Shown in pieces: positions 27,719-40,117 of a stretch of 64,000 nt of DNA. The stretch spans positions 3,286,001 through 3,350,000 of the forward strand of contig JAPFFF010000014.1 of the NCBI GenBank assembly GCA_039105265.1. Direction: 5' to 3'. Made by a program: the position numbers and the translations under genes. Each line of letters starts with the position of its first letter. The stretch's first letter is position 1. This stretch comes from Tritrichomonas musculus. Lineage: Eukaryota > Parabasalia > Tritrichomonadida > Tritrichomonadidae. The notes under the pieces were generated by a model. The model searched no databases and had not been told where the DNA came from. It worked only from the letters and a program-made list of their open reading frames with translations.

Positions 27719-30631
27719 ATGCCTGGCAAAGCTGCAAAGAAGAAAGGTGATGCTGAATTACCACTCACACCATCAGAAGTTAAAGCAAAAGCTCGACAAT
27801 TCTTCTATAAATTAATGGAACAAGGTCAACATCCTTGGCCAAACAAATTCCTTACCTCACAAGGTTTTACAAGACGCCAATGCGCTAAGTGCCACAAGTT
27901 CTTCTGGACTGCAAATCCTGATCGCACAGATTGTGGTGATAGCACATGTGCAGGTGGTTATTCATTCATTCATCCAGATACTCCACCTGAGCAAAGACTC
28001 ACATACCTTCAGGCTTGGAAAGATTATGCAAAATCATTTACAACTACCCGTATTCCACATGGAGTTGTTCCACGTTATCCTGTTGTTGCTCGTTGGAGAT
28101 CTGATGTTGATTTTGTTGCTGCAGGTATTTACTGCTATCAACCATTTTGCGTTTCAGGTGAATCAGATCCTCCTGAAAATCCACTCATTCAATGCCAATT
28201 TTGCTTAAGATTCAACGACCTTGATAATATCGGAAAAACAGGACGTCACTATTCAGGTTTTAACATGCTTGGTATTCAAGTTTTCAATCATGCCTCAAAG
28301 AAGAAAGATCCACAACCTCCTTATGGCGAAACAGAAGAAATTTTCTGGAAAGATACTTGCATTGAAAACAATTATCGTTGGTGCACAGAAACCCTTCATC
28401 TTAAGAAAGAGGATATTACTTTCATTGAAGATGTTTGGCAAGGCGGTGGTAACTGCGGAGCTTGCATTGAATACTTCTGTGGTGGTCTTGAAATTGGTAA
28501 CATGGTTTTCACAGAATATGCTGTTTCATTAACTGGTGAATTTAGCCCAATCGAAACAAAGGTTATCGATGTTGGAATTGGTCTTGAAAGAATTCCATGG
28601 CTCGTTAATGGAGGTTGGACTTCATATCTTGATGTTTTCGATTATATGTTACCAGAGCTCAGTGAAAAGCTTGGCGTCCCAATTGACACACCATATTTCC
28701 GTGGATTTTCTAAGTATACAGCATTATTTGATGTTGATGAAAATGAAAACGTTCAAGCCACATGGAAAGAACTTTCAGAGGAGATGCATCTTAACGTTCC
28801 ATCCGAAGAAGATCCATCTAAGACTAAACTTCAAGTTTTCCAAGAAGAATTAAATCAATTCTCTGAACTTGTTATCGTTTGCGATCACACCAGAACAGTT
28901 CTTTATGCTGTTGAAGATGGTGCACTTCCATCAAACGTTGGAGGCTGCAATAACATCAGAAACATTTTACGTCGTGTTTTCTCAATCCTCAAAACTCGTG
29001 GTTGGTTAGAGAAGCTTGGTGGTTTAGATGGAATTATCAACTTATTCAAGATGCATGCCAAAGGACTTGCTGGCTTTACACCAGAATTCAAGAACTTGAA
29101 ATGCCTTGAAACTGTTATCCGATTAGAATATCAACGTTGGGAAACAGGTAAAACATCAAGCGTCAGGAACTTACAAGCATTACTCAAGAAAAAGAAAAAC
29201 AACCTCGATATCAATGATTGGATTTTATGCATTGAATCATATGGCTTAGATCCAAAAGAAATCTCTGAAATCTCAAAGAGTCCAATCCCAGATGATCTTT
29301 GGCTCAAGTTCGACGAACATAGATTCAGAACAATGAAGTTCTTGAAGCCATCTGAATACAATCTCTCAGGTATTCCACCAACAGTTGAACACTTTAACGA
29401 ACATGATAATGAACACGTTTATGAAATGAAAGCCAAAGTTATTGCTAGAGTTCAACCAAAGATCATTGTTTGCGATCAAACAATCCTCTACGCCACACAA
29501 GGTGGTCAACAACATGATGAAGGATTCATTACAATTGATGGACATGATTATGTTATTGAAGATATCGAAAAGGTTACTAATGTTGTTCTTTTCCATCTTA
29601 CAGAAGAAGTTCCAGAAAACGTTGTTGGTCACGAATGTGTTCAACATGTTGACAAAGAAGTTCGTGAAACCCTCCGTGTCCACCACACTGCTACACACGT
29701 TGTTGCTGCTGCTGCCCGTAAAGTTCTTGGCCCACATGTTTGGCAAAACGGTGCTAAGAAGACCAAGCTTGGAGCACATATCGATCTTACTCATTATGAA
29801 CTTCCATCTTTCGACACACTTCTTGAAATTGAAAGAACAGCAAACTTATTGGTCTTTTCACATGCAAGTGTCCACAAACAAGTCTTCACAAGGAAAGAAG
29901 CCGAATCAAAATGGGGATTCGTCCTTTACCAAGGTGGTGCCATTCCAGGAAATGCTATTCGTGTTGTTGATATTGAAGGAATTGATACTGAAGCTTGCTG
30001 TGGAACTCATTGTGACAACTTGGGAGAAATTGGTATCATTAAGATTACAAATGCTAACAAGGTATCAGATGGTGTTTTCCGTATCGAATTTGTTGCCGGA
30101 AAACTTGCTCTCCAAAGCAATATTGAAGATAAGAAGTTGATCCATAATTTGATGTTACTTTACAAAGTTCAACAAACTGACATTGAATCAAATGCTAATC
30201 GTTTCTTCAGTGAAAGAAATGGTCTTGATACACAAAATAAGAAATTAATTGGTGAAAACTTAAGAATGACAATTGAATTAAGTCTCCTCAATAAGGCTGA
30301 TAAAGTCCTTGTCAGAAGATCAGATAAAGATCCAACTATTTATATTAAAGGAATTGAACAATATATTTTGCCTAACGCTGATAAATTCCAGGGAAGGAGT
30401 TTAATTGTAATTGGAAATGGTTTCATTTATGGTCTTGTTCAACAAAGTTTGGTTCAATCACTTACAGAAGCTCTCAAGCCTCTCCAAGACGAAGGAAAGA
30501 TCAAATCTCCTAAGACTACTAAATCAAAGATACCTAATGTTTCTGGATTTGGTTACTTAAATGTTCAAGATGATAAAGCTGCAAAAGCTGTTCAAGATGT
30601 TCTCGCAGCACACGGATTTGTGGAAGAGTAA
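27719..30631 (+). CDS. AlaRS: Alanyl-tRNA synthetase, archaeal type (970 aa)
   Basis: Charges tRNA-Ala with alanine in the cytosol, a class II enzyme. The N-terminal region has the four-Cys zinc element of archaeal AlaRS (C55, C58, C72, C77 in QCAKCHKFFWTANPDRTDCG...C), which bacterial and usual eukaryotic enzymes lack. Residues 80-300 form the catalytic core, with WTETLHL-type motif 2 surroundings and GIGLERIPW as motif 3. The editing domain carries HTATH at about 654-658 and CCGTHC at about 758-763, the metal-binding residues that clear mischarged Ser/Gly. A C-terminal domain to residue 970 follows. Length is normal for archaeal AlaRS. Parabasalids and diplomonads are reported to have obtained this gene from archaea (nanoarchaeal-like), and this copy agrees. 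Codon use is host-like. Confidence 0.96.
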   Translation: MPGKAAKKKGDAELPLTPSEVKAKARQFFYKLMEQGQHPWPNKFLTSQGFTRRQCAKCHKFFWTANPDRTDCGDSTCAGGYSFIHPDTPPEQRLTYLQAWKDYAKSFTTTRIPHGVVPRYPVVARWRSDVDFVAAGIYCYQPFCVSGESDPPENPLIQCQFCLRFNDLDNIGKTGRHYSGFNMLGIQVFNHASKKKDPQPPYGETEEIFWKDTCIENNYRWCTETLHLKKEDITFIEDVWQGGGNCGACIEYFCGGLEIGNMVFTEYAVSLTGEFSPIETKVIDVGIGLERIPWLVNGGWTSYLDVFDYMLPELSEKLGVPIDTPYFRGFSKYTALFDVDENENVQATWKELSEEMHLNVPSEEDPSKTKLQVFQEELNQFSELVIVCDHTRTVLYAVEDGALPSNVGGCNNIRNILRRVFSILKTRGWLEKLGGLDGIINLFKMHAKGLAGFTPEFKNLKCLETVIRLEYQRWETGKTSSVRNLQALLKKKKNNLDINDWILCIESYGLDPKEISEISKSPIPDDLWLKFDEHRFRTMKFLKPSEYNLSGIPPTVEHFNEHDNEHVYEMKAKVIARVQPKIIVCDQTILYATQGGQQHDEGFITIDGHDYVIEDIEKVTNVVLFHLTEEVPENVVGHECVQHVDKEVRETLRVHHTATHVVAAAARKVLGPHVWQNGAKKTKLGAHIDLTHYELPSFDTLLEIERTANLLVFSHASVHKQVFTRKEAESKWGFVLYQGGAIPGNAIRVVDIEGIDTEACCGTHCDNLGEIGIIKITNANKVSDGVFRIEFVAGKLALQSNIEDKKLIHNLMLLYKVQQTDIESNANRFFSERNGLDTQNKKLIGENLRMTIELSLLNKADKVLVRRSDKDPTIYIKGIEQYILPNADKFQGRSLIVIGNGFIYGLVQQSLVQSLTEALKPLQDEGKIKSPKTTKSKIPNVSGFGYLNVQDDKAAKAVQDVLAAHGFVEE

Positions 30632-32996
30632 GTCCATTTTTTCATCAAACTTTTTTAGAATTAAACACAATTAAATAATTTAATCTCCTTTTTTGGGTGG
30701 AAATAAAATTTTCCACTTTTTTCACTTCACATTTCGTTTTTTTTAAATAAAAAAATAAAAATTGTGAATTTTTAGATGGGTTCCGACTTGAAATAACGTA
30801 TTTTTTCATTTTAAAATAAATCTATCTTATTATATTTTCATTTTTTTAATAAACATATTTAAATAATAAAATAGTTATACATTTATTTATATTTCTTTAT
30901 ATTTTAATGTAAAAAGAAAGATCTAATGCATTTATCTAATCATTTAAAAATTTATCAATTTCGGACTATATTCATAATATAAAATAATATATAAATTAAA
31001 CAACTTATATTTTTATTAAATTTTCGAAATATTGTTTATTAACAGAGATAAATGTATAATATATCAAAAAATGGGAGAAATTTGTTTTTGTTTTTTTCTC
31101 TTTGAATCTTGGATATATTTATATGTTTAAGCATTTTAAAAGTATTTAATTTTTTAATATAATATAATCAATTGATTTATTCTAAATTATAGCGATTTAA
31201 TATTAAGATATAAACTTAATTTTTTTTTAGAAATAATATTCTCAAAAAGTTATTTTTTAAGTTTATTCTATATACGAAAACCTCCAAAAAAAAGAAAATT
31301 TCACTTTAAAAATGCATAATAATAAAATATCAATACCATTTATTTTTAATTTTCATATTTAATGTAGAAAATATAAGTAAAATGGACTATTTATAATAAT
31401 TCATTTCGATGTTTTGAAAAAAATACTCAATATCCATTTATTTCCAGACAATTAGAGCAACTATAATATTGTTAATTCGTTTTAAATGTGTTTTTAGAAG
31501 TTTCAAATAGAATGATAAATACTAAACTAAGTTTTTTAATTATTACCTTATTCACAAAAAAATTGAGAGTTTTTAATTCAAATTTTCTATGAGTCTTCAG
31601 AAAGTAGGACGATAAGTAGGGACAAATTATTTGTTTTAAAATACCATATCTTTCAATTTTGAGAAGATGAAAATAAAAAAAAAGAATATAAAAAAGTTTT
31701 TTATTCAGGAAAAATACCTTTTAAATAGCTTTGGGAGCCTTTGAGGGCTAAGCCCAATTTGTTAAGGTAATAGCGGGAGCCTAGACCTGAAATGAATGAA
31801 GGTATTCATGCCTTAATAACTTAAAAAAAAATATTTAGCTTTATTCAAATTTGAGAGGACGATAAGAAGGGACAAATTAAAAAACTTAGTTTAAATTTCT
31901 CTCAAAATTTTGAATGAATTTCCTTTCAATTTTATATTTTAAGATTAAAATATGATTATCTTTAAATATAAATAAATATTTAATAATCGTATCGGTGTAA
32001 TTAAAGATAATCTTATATAATTAAACATATCATAATATGATTAAATAAAAAACCTATTAAGTCCCAAAAAGCCCCAGCAAATTGAGTCGGGACCCATCTG
32101 AATTTTTTGAAAATTTTTTAAAAAATAGTGATTTTTTTTGAGAAAATTCAAAAAATAGTGAGTTTTTTTTACCAATCAATGCAAAGAATGCAGCGAAAAA
32201 ATCCCAAAAAAATATATTTTGGTCACTGACTGATGAAGATTAAAGTGACGTGAGTTTCATCCGAAAATTCCTTATCTACTCAAGATATATAATTAGATTG
32301 CGGCTAATTCCTCAAAAATAAGCATATAAGTGCGTAAATGTTGTGTATGATCAAAATATACATTACATATTGCGATATAAAAGTTCAACTCATCGATTTT
32401 CAAATCAACGATTGATATCTAATAATCGCAATTTTTAGTTTTTCAATTTAAACAGAAAGTAATATATCGTTAAATAACATTCTTCATAGTTTTTCGCATA
32501 TGATTTTAACAAAAAAATCGATAGAAAGCTTTTTAAAAATCTGTCATTTATTAATGATATTTTTAAATTGATATGAATATGGTAAATAAAAATGCATCAA
32601 ATGCATGATATATTTAATAAGATTTAAAAATACACTACTACTTTTTTCTAGTTTTGTTTTTTAAAGGATAAAAATCAAGATTTTTAATAAATTTAAACTT
32701 ATTATAAACGTAATTCAAATGTAATCTCGATATTTCATCAGTAATTTTTATCAATTTTTAATTTTATATTCAAAAAAACATACATTTACATTATAATGAT
32801 CGTTTTTGTTATTATGATAAAATCAAGAATTGATATATGAGCATTTAAAATTTTAAAATGAATTCTATAACTTACTTTAAAATTTTCAATAGTTTATTTG
32901 ATTTTGAATTATGATAATATCTTAGTCATTGAATAATAATAATGACTAATTTATTTTGGAATATTCATTTTGGAATACTTTTTTTTTTTGGATGAT
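30632..32996. other. Gene-free region with a short direct repeat
   Basis: About 2.4 kb of AT-rich DNA with no supported gene. GGACGATAAG(T/A)AGGGACAAATTA occurs near 31608 and again near 31857 in the same orientation, bracketing a less AT-rich patch at 31725-31815 that I cannot identify. AACTAAGTTTTTTAATT near 31526 recurs inverted near 31874. These could be ends of an old element. Confidence 0.4.
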
Positions 32997-35247
32997 TAAG
33001 CTTGTAAATTTGGTGAAATAAACGTTTTTTGGGTTTTAAAAATCACCAAATGTAACCATATTATTGTCAAATAAATTTTATTAATATTTATTATTGTCAT
33101 AAACCATTGAATTATTTGAAAGAGGAATTAAATGAGTTTTATCAAAAGTCATATTAATAATCGATAAGATTTTCTCAGTAAAAAAATGTTATTTTTTGAA
33201 TATTACAAAATAATTGTATGATTTGTATAATATATCATATAAAATAATAATAAAAAGCTCATTTATATTGACGATGAAAAGCCAAATAACCGATTTCACC
33301 AAAAGCCCAGGTCTTGGGCTTTTGGCGACAGCATTCAATTTTGAATAGTTTACATATATTTTGGAGATCACCAAAACGGTTTTTTTGGCGATGGTGATTT
33401 GTAAAGCTTTCAAAATATCATATATAAAATAAAAAAAAAATAAGATATAAATATATAATAAAATCAATAAAAGCATTTTTTCAATTGAAAATAAATTTTT
33501 TTTCATTTATATTTTAAATATATACCGATATAAAATGTATTTAAAATATTAATAGTATTTATATTTTTATGAATATATATAGCCGAATAATAAATAATGC
33601 ATTGAAATAATTCATTGAAATATTAATAGTATTTATATTTTTATGAATATATATAGCCGAGTAATTAAATAAATTCATTGAATTTATTGAATGTTGATTC
33701 GTAAATTGAATTATTATTTAAGGGTGCAGTATGAATGAGTTTATCTCATTAAAAAGTGATTTTTTAGTAAAAATATCGAATTATATTATATAAAAAATTT
33801 TTTAAAATATATAAATATTATATATAATAATTTTATAATTTTATAAATAAGAAATTATGATTTTAAAAATTGAATTGATTATGACAAAACTTTCAAAAAT
33901 TTTAAATAGATTTTTTCAATATTTTTGAATCATGATCGATACAAAATTAATCATTATTGGTCAATTTCATTTTACATGGCTTTATTCAAACAAATTTGAA
34001 ACAATACTTAAAATAAAATACGGACAAAAACCAGTGGTTCATATTTGTATAGATGCATATAACAACTTGACTTCCATTACATGCCAGATTTTACACTATT
34101 CGTTGATTATGATTTTCGAATCAATTAACTAATAGTCAACGGTTTTCCAGCTATTTATGAATACTTTTTCAGCAATTTTAGAAATATTACTCTTGCTCCT
34201 TCATAATACTTATCTACTTATACATCGTTAATATAATCATAGCAGTTTTGCGAAAAAATTGGCATGTTCCTATTCACTGTCCTGATTTTAATCTTGCCTA
34301 ACATCATATTTAGCAGCTTTGCAGTCTCTTGCTTTTAGAATAAAAATTTTTATTAATAAACGAATGTTCAGAAAATTGAATGATCTTTCAAAATTTTAGA
34401 CTTGAAATCGTAGTTTTGAACATATGAATATTAACTTTTTTAAAAAAATATCTATACACATATTCACTTTGAAATGTTTTATACATATAAAAAAATCAGA
34501 TGAAGTTTTTATCGTAAGGAAATAAAATTTGATATCATTTTTTTATAAATATATCCAAAATCCCAAAAATTGCTCTGTCAAGTTAATTATTAAAATTCAT
34601 AGATTCGAATTTTTAATGAATAATTGATTCATTGTTCATATTGAAGGACTACATAGTTTTTCAATTTTTCTTGATAGAGGTGCGGACAGGGTGAAGTGAT
34701 TTAGATTCGCACCAAAATTTGTATATATTAATTATTTTTTATGAGCATTATAATGATATAATTATTTTTTATTTTCGTCCACGGGGCCGACCTGTGGTGA
34801 TATATGATTTTTTTTCTGAGGTAGAAAAATATAAACCACTGAAAAAAATATAAAAATATGTAAACTATAGAAATTATGCAATTGATAGAAAAATCTATTA
34901 TTTAGAAGAAAAAAAGTAATAAAAACATGATAAAAATCATTTTTATACTATTTAAAAAAATGTGTCTCGTTTGTTATTATTCAATTATTAATGTATGATA
35001 TAGTTTCCACTTAAATTGGCCCAAAAAAAAATTGAGAAAATGAAAATGGGCCAAATTCAATAAAAAAAGTATATTAAAATTATATTATTAATATATAATT
35101 GTTATATATTTTATATATATCATATAATTGTTATAATATAATAAAATAATAAATTACATATTAAGATATGAATATAAATATTACGACTCTCAATTATTAT
35201 TTACTACATTCTCAATTTTATTCTCGAAGATTTTGGAAATTCCTCGG

Positions 35248-35282
35248 AGCACTTTTTGAGAGCGAAGCTCTCAAAAAGTGCT
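35248..35282. repeat. Perfect 16-bp-stem hairpin
   Basis: AGCACTTTTTGAGAGC, loop GAA, then its exact reverse complement. Nearly the same hairpin with a 13-bp core and loop GTA lies at 54449-54484. Confidence 0.8.
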
Positions 35283-35295
35283 GAGAGGAATGTGC

Positions 35296-35962
35296 AAATC
35301 TCTCAAATGTGTCCACTTTTTGAACGTTCCTTTTAAAATTTCTCCTAAAATTCCTTTTTGGTCGGGTACTCTCAAAAAGATAAAAAATTGAATCAATCCT
35401 GATCTGAAAAATGACTTTTTCAATAAAAATCTTGAACCATTTATTGATTTTCAAAAATTTAAAGCTATGTTTGGACGAAATTACAATGCACTTCAAAATA
35501 CAAATCCTGTATTTCAACATCCTCAAAATAATGGAATTGGCGTTTCTACTTATTCAAATCAGCCAACCAATTTTTTTAACTTTCAATTCCAAAATCAAAC
35601 GATTAACAATAATTTTCCTGTACAACAGCCGCAATTTCCAATGAATTATTACCAACCGCCTTTTCAACAACCGCCAAATTACAACCAAAATAACGCAACT
35701 CAAGAATCTAACGATTTCTCTGAAAAATCAATTGCAACGGAAGGTGGCAAAGTGAGGCATATTTATTATATTTTGATCGAGACCAAGATAAAGCAGGTCT
35801 CCAAATCAGTGATATCTTATAAATTTAATAAAAATTTTAATTTTTTTATAATTTTATCTTTTTTAATTCAATTTTTTAACTTTTTGAGAGTATCCGACCA
35901 AAAGGAATTTTTGGAGAAATTTAAAGGAACAAAGTTCAAAAAGTGGACCATTTGAGAGATTT
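35296..35962. mobile_element. Inverted-repeat unit enclosing a coding-like segment (Pack-MITE-like)
   Basis: Two arms of about 98 bp (35296-35394 and 35857-35962) are inverted, imperfect copies sharing GGTCCACTTTTTGAAC-like and GGTCGG(G/A)TACTCTCAAAAAG-like blocks. The 460 bp between them is clearly less AT-rich than its surroundings and holds the N-terminal part of an ORF. Capture of a host gene piece by a MITE is the simplest reading. No clear target duplication was found. Confidence 0.55.
35467..35955 (+). pseudogene. N/Q/P-rich ORF fragment, probably captured gene piece
   Basis: Starting at 35467, about 95 residues are rich in Asn, Gln, Pro, Phe and Tyr (for example FPMNYYQPPFQQPPNYNQNN) with coding-like composition. 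After about 35755 the frame drifts into AT-rich sequence and ends inside the right repeat arm. The beginning looks like the start of a low-complexity host protein such as a nucleoporin-like or RNA-granule protein, but no family is recognised. Whether it is expressed is unknown. Confidence 0.4.
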
Positions 35963-37677
35963 TTTTATTCAAAATTTATGAAAAAAAAATTAATGAAAAA
36001 AAACTTTCTACATTTGATTCAAATTTTAATTAAACTTCAAAATATATAAAGAAAATAATTTATTTCATTTCTCTCAAATTAACATTTTATGCGAAACGAT
36101 TTGAATTTATAATTGTTCAATATTTAGAATATACAGTTATATAAAGTTTATTAATTGTTTATATTTATTTTAAATATTTATATAGTATATATAATATTAT
36201 TAAAAGTTATATAATCTATGATATACATATAAATATAAAAAGATATTTGCTTAATATTTTAATTAAAATTTTTTATTGAAAAAAAATCGTTATTAATGTT
36301 TATGATTTTAAAATTGATTTTTGCAGCTCAGCCCCCTGAATCAAATTAAACTAAATTTAGCATATCTTTATTAAATTAAATGTAAAATATTTAAATGTAA
36401 TTATAATCTAAATAAATTCTTTATTTATTTAGATATTTCAAAAAAATATGTAAAAATTCATTAAAATGAACTTTTTAACAAAATATGAAATATTTATAAA
36501 ATAATAAAATGCATAATTAATCATAAATTTCCAATATATATAATAATTAATCATTATAATTTCAATCCATCCATCAAGTGACTGGATTGGGTTATTTTCA
36601 TAGGATACTTGTTTGCGTTATTATAACTTATATAATTGATATTTTAAAACATTTAAATAATAAATATATAAAATAAGTGCACTATAATATAATATCAAAA
36701 TTTTATTTAGTAATTATTAATACATAAAAAGATATACATATTTTTATAAACGTTAAAAATGTAAAGTAGGTGTCCGCACCTCTTTCTTGATTAACGGACT
36801 ATTTGTAGATCTATGTAGTCATTCAATTTTTGATGAATGAAATTATAAAGCAGCATTATTCTTTTTACTCACAAAGAAGTTTAATCTGACAGAGAGATTT
36901 TTTTTTTTATTCTATTTTAAAAAAAGTTTTTTATTAATCAATTTTAATTCATTTGTAACAAAATTTCAAAGCCCTTTAAAAAAACATGTATTTATAATAG
37001 ATAACTTTTATATGAATACTTATATTAAAAATTTGATTTTATAATATTTTTTCATATAAATAAATAAAATATTGCATGATCACATCTTGCTTATATTATC
37101 TTCATTTTCCAGAAAATTATAATTTTGATTCTTTTACAATCTATTTTTATTTTATTGAAATAACATCTGGATATATGGATATTTAAACAATTCTATATTT
37201 AATTTTTAATGAGATATTCTCATTTGAAAAATGAATAATTCAATTTTTTTTTCAAATAATTCCTTTTTTATTTATTCAAAAAAGCAATTATTAATTCAAT
37301 TAATATTTTATAAATATACAATAATAAAAAATTGTTTTTTATTTAATAACATAATATTTTATGTTTAAAAAAATCACAATCATTGATTATATAATATAAT
37401 AGTTATATACTACTTATTTATCCAGATATTAGTGTTCATACTACACCTTTAATCAAATATCATTTAGACCTCGCAAGTTCTCAAATTTCACAATTTAATT
37501 TCTGAAAATTTTCTCAATATTTTTGAATTAAAAATGTAGATTATTAAATAGTTTATTTTTGAAAAAATAAATATATGAATATCATTTTGTATTATTAATT
37601 TAAAGCTGAATTTCAAAGAGAAAAATGTTTCATTCAATGAAAAAATATTCAATAGTATATTTTTAAAAAAGCATAAG

Positions 37678-39997
37678 TAAGCTTGTAAATTTGGTGAAAT
37701 AAACGTTTTTTGGGTTTTAAAAATCACCAAATGTAACCATATTATTGTCAAATAAATTTTATTAATATTTATTATTGTCATAAACCATTGAATTATTTGA
37801 AAGAGGAATTAAATGAGTTTTATCAAAAGTCATATTAATAATCGATAAGATTTTCTCAGTAAAAAAATGTTATTTTTTGAATATTACAAAATAATTGTAT
37901 GATTTGTATAATATATCATATAAAATAATAATAAAAAGCTCATTTATATTGACGATGAAAAGCCAAATAACCGATTTCACCAAAAGCCCAGGTCTTGGGC
38001 TTTTGGCGACAGCATTCAATTTTGAATAGTTTACATATATTTTGGAGATCACCAAAACGGTTTTTTTGGCGATGGTGATTTGTAAAGCTTTCAAAATATC
38101 ATATATAAAATAAATAAAAAAAAATAAGATATAAATATATAGTTGGTGGACATAATTATGTTTTTGGGACATAATCATGTTTGCTCAACTTTTTGAATGG
38201 TACACAAAAATAAAACACATTTTTCTCAATGCTTTTTAAAGATAATTTGATAATATTATATACTTTATTAATGTATTTTATGTAAATCATTATTTAATTA
38301 AATGAGCTATTATATTTGTGATTTATATGAAATTTTGCCATTAATGTAAAAAAAAGTCAAAATGCTTATTTTATTCTCAATAATTGAAACTTGGGATTTA
38401 ATAATAATATCATTAATTCATAATCAGTAATGATATAATTTTGTCAGATAATTGATATCTAAAAACTTTCATATAAGAAAATTTTGATGCACAAAATAAA
38501 GTTAAAAATCATATCACTTTTTTGTTTTTTTCCAATAAAAAATAAAAACTTTTAAATTTTTATTTAAATATTTGATATAATGCATATAGTATAATGATAT
38601 TGAAAGAATAAAATTGGCGGTTCTACTCAAGATCTATTACCTTAATGAAAAAGAGTAACTTCTGAAATAACTTAAAAAGACTTTCAATTTTAGACATTGA
38701 GAAATTATTTTCATTATTTTAATAGTTCTTCTATACTTACCTAATATTTATTGAGTAATTGCTATTTTTAATGCTATTATAATAGAAAAAATAAAAAAGT
38801 GAAATTTGAATATTTCTTAGAAAAACCTGAAATCTTGATGGGCAACAATGATTTTTAGAGGATTAATAATATATTTCATTGTATGTGTTATCAAATAATG
38901 TAATTCTGAAATCATATCAATTATGCATGAGAGATTTATGAATGATTTTGAATGAAAAAAAGAAAAATGAAATTTTTCCAAGATTGATTCTTTTTCAACC
39001 ATAATATTATATTTAATATATTATATGCATCATATAGATGATTAATACTGCATCTAATTTGAAATAAAATAAACTCATTTTTCAAAATTAGTAATTTTGT
39101 ATGAATGATTTTTGTCATATTTTGAAAACACTTTTTCTTTTTATATAATTATTATTTCAATAAATTTTTTTCTAAAATATAATATATACATTATATTCTA
39201 AAATAATAACTATGTTAGAGCAAATTAAAACAACCTTTTTTTTATGGTAAAAGCATGAAATGTGATATGAAATGAGTTTTTTGAGTAGTGAAATGAAAAT
39301 GAAACCATTTTTTCTAATTATCTATTTTATTTCAATAAATAATAATGATACATTTTAATTATAGATGAAAAGTAAATTATAATTTTTTTTCAAATAATAA
39401 AAAAATATTCAGAAATTAAAAATACGATCTCATATTTATGATCAAATTTAGTTTGATAAAAGTGAATGAAAATCGGGGAATAAAATGTATCCAATATGAT
39501 ATTAATTGTTCTACAATTGTTTTTTTAAAAGTCCAATTTGAATTAATAGAAATGATGTGAAAACATAATTATGTCTCCAAAACAGAATTATGTCCACCAA
39601 CTATATAAAAAAATCAATAATAGCATTTTTTCAATTGAAAATAATTTTTTTTTCATTTATATTTTAAATATATACCGATATAAAATGTATTTAAAATATT
39701 AATAGTATTTATATTTTTATGAATATATATAGCCGAATAATAAATAATGCATTGAAATATTAATAGTATTTATATTTTTATGAATATATATAGCCGAGTA
39801 ATTAAATAAATTCATTGAATTTATTGAATGTTGATTCGTAAATTGAATTATTATTTAATCAAATATCATTTAATCATTTTATTTAATAATTCATAAGAAA
39901 TAACTTTTTAAAAGATTTATTAAAATCGCCAAAAGACCAGAAAGAATCACCAAGACCAGGTCTTTTTTTTTACATTTGGGTATATTTTACAAGCTTA
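37678..39997. mobile_element. AAGCTTGT-family element, copy 2 (full length, itself interrupted)
   Basis: The ends are TAAGCTTGTAAA and TTTACAAGCTTA, with a 7-bp duplication, GCATAAG, at 37671-37677 and 39998-40004. The left half is almost identical to 32997-33490 and the rest matches 33480-33720, 41017-41670 (inverted) and 43267-43376. It includes hairpin-prone blocks such as CCCAGGTCTTGGG and CCAAGACCAGGTC. It is interrupted at 38142-39601. No gene is supported. Confidence 0.8.
38142..39601. mobile_element. TA-flanked element with 19-bp-repeated ends (1.46 kb), inserted in copy 2
   Basis: Both ends start GTTGGTGGACATAATT and carry the motif GACATAATTATG twice, 19 bp apart (about 42 bp of terminal repeat with a few differences). 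TA flanks lie at 38140-38141 and 39602-39603. Deleting it restores the uninterrupted reading seen in copy 1 near 33455. The interior is AT-rich with no transposase. Related ends occur at about 928-972. Confidence 0.82.
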
Positions 39998-40117
39998 GCA
40001 TAAGTAAAAAAATTGCTTTGATATATTTCATAAATCAATTTTACTAAGGAGATGTCTAACAACTTCTTAATTTTTTTTTGGTTATAACATTCTTTCAAAT
40101 ATTTATATGTGCTATAT

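Larger units (their letters stand above)
34676..36783. mobile_element. hAT-type non-autonomous element (2.1 kb)
   Basis: Ends AGAGGTGCGGACA and its inverse TGTCCGCACCTCT form perfect 13-bp terminal repeats. They are flanked by an exact 8-bp direct repeat, TTCTTGAT, at 34668-34675 and 36784-36791. An 8-bp duplication with short ends is the hAT signature. There is no transposase. It carries the inverted-repeat unit at 35296-35962. Confidence 0.82.
33722..37448. mobile_element. TTAA-flanked element inserted in split copy 1
   Basis: Bounded by TTAA at 33718-33721 and 37449-37452. The ends are GGGTGCAGTATGAA (left) and, in reverse complement, AGGTGTAGTATGAA (right). Removing it together with one TTAA restores the sequence TTATTTAATCAAATATC seen uninterrupted in copy 2 (near 39850-39870). 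TTAA target duplications are made by piggyBac and Kolobok elements. No transposase is present. It contains a further insertion at 34676-36783. Confidence 0.72.

Noticed and set aside
33932-34132. 66-codon ORF inside the TTAA element
   Set aside because: No recognisable motif and too short to support.
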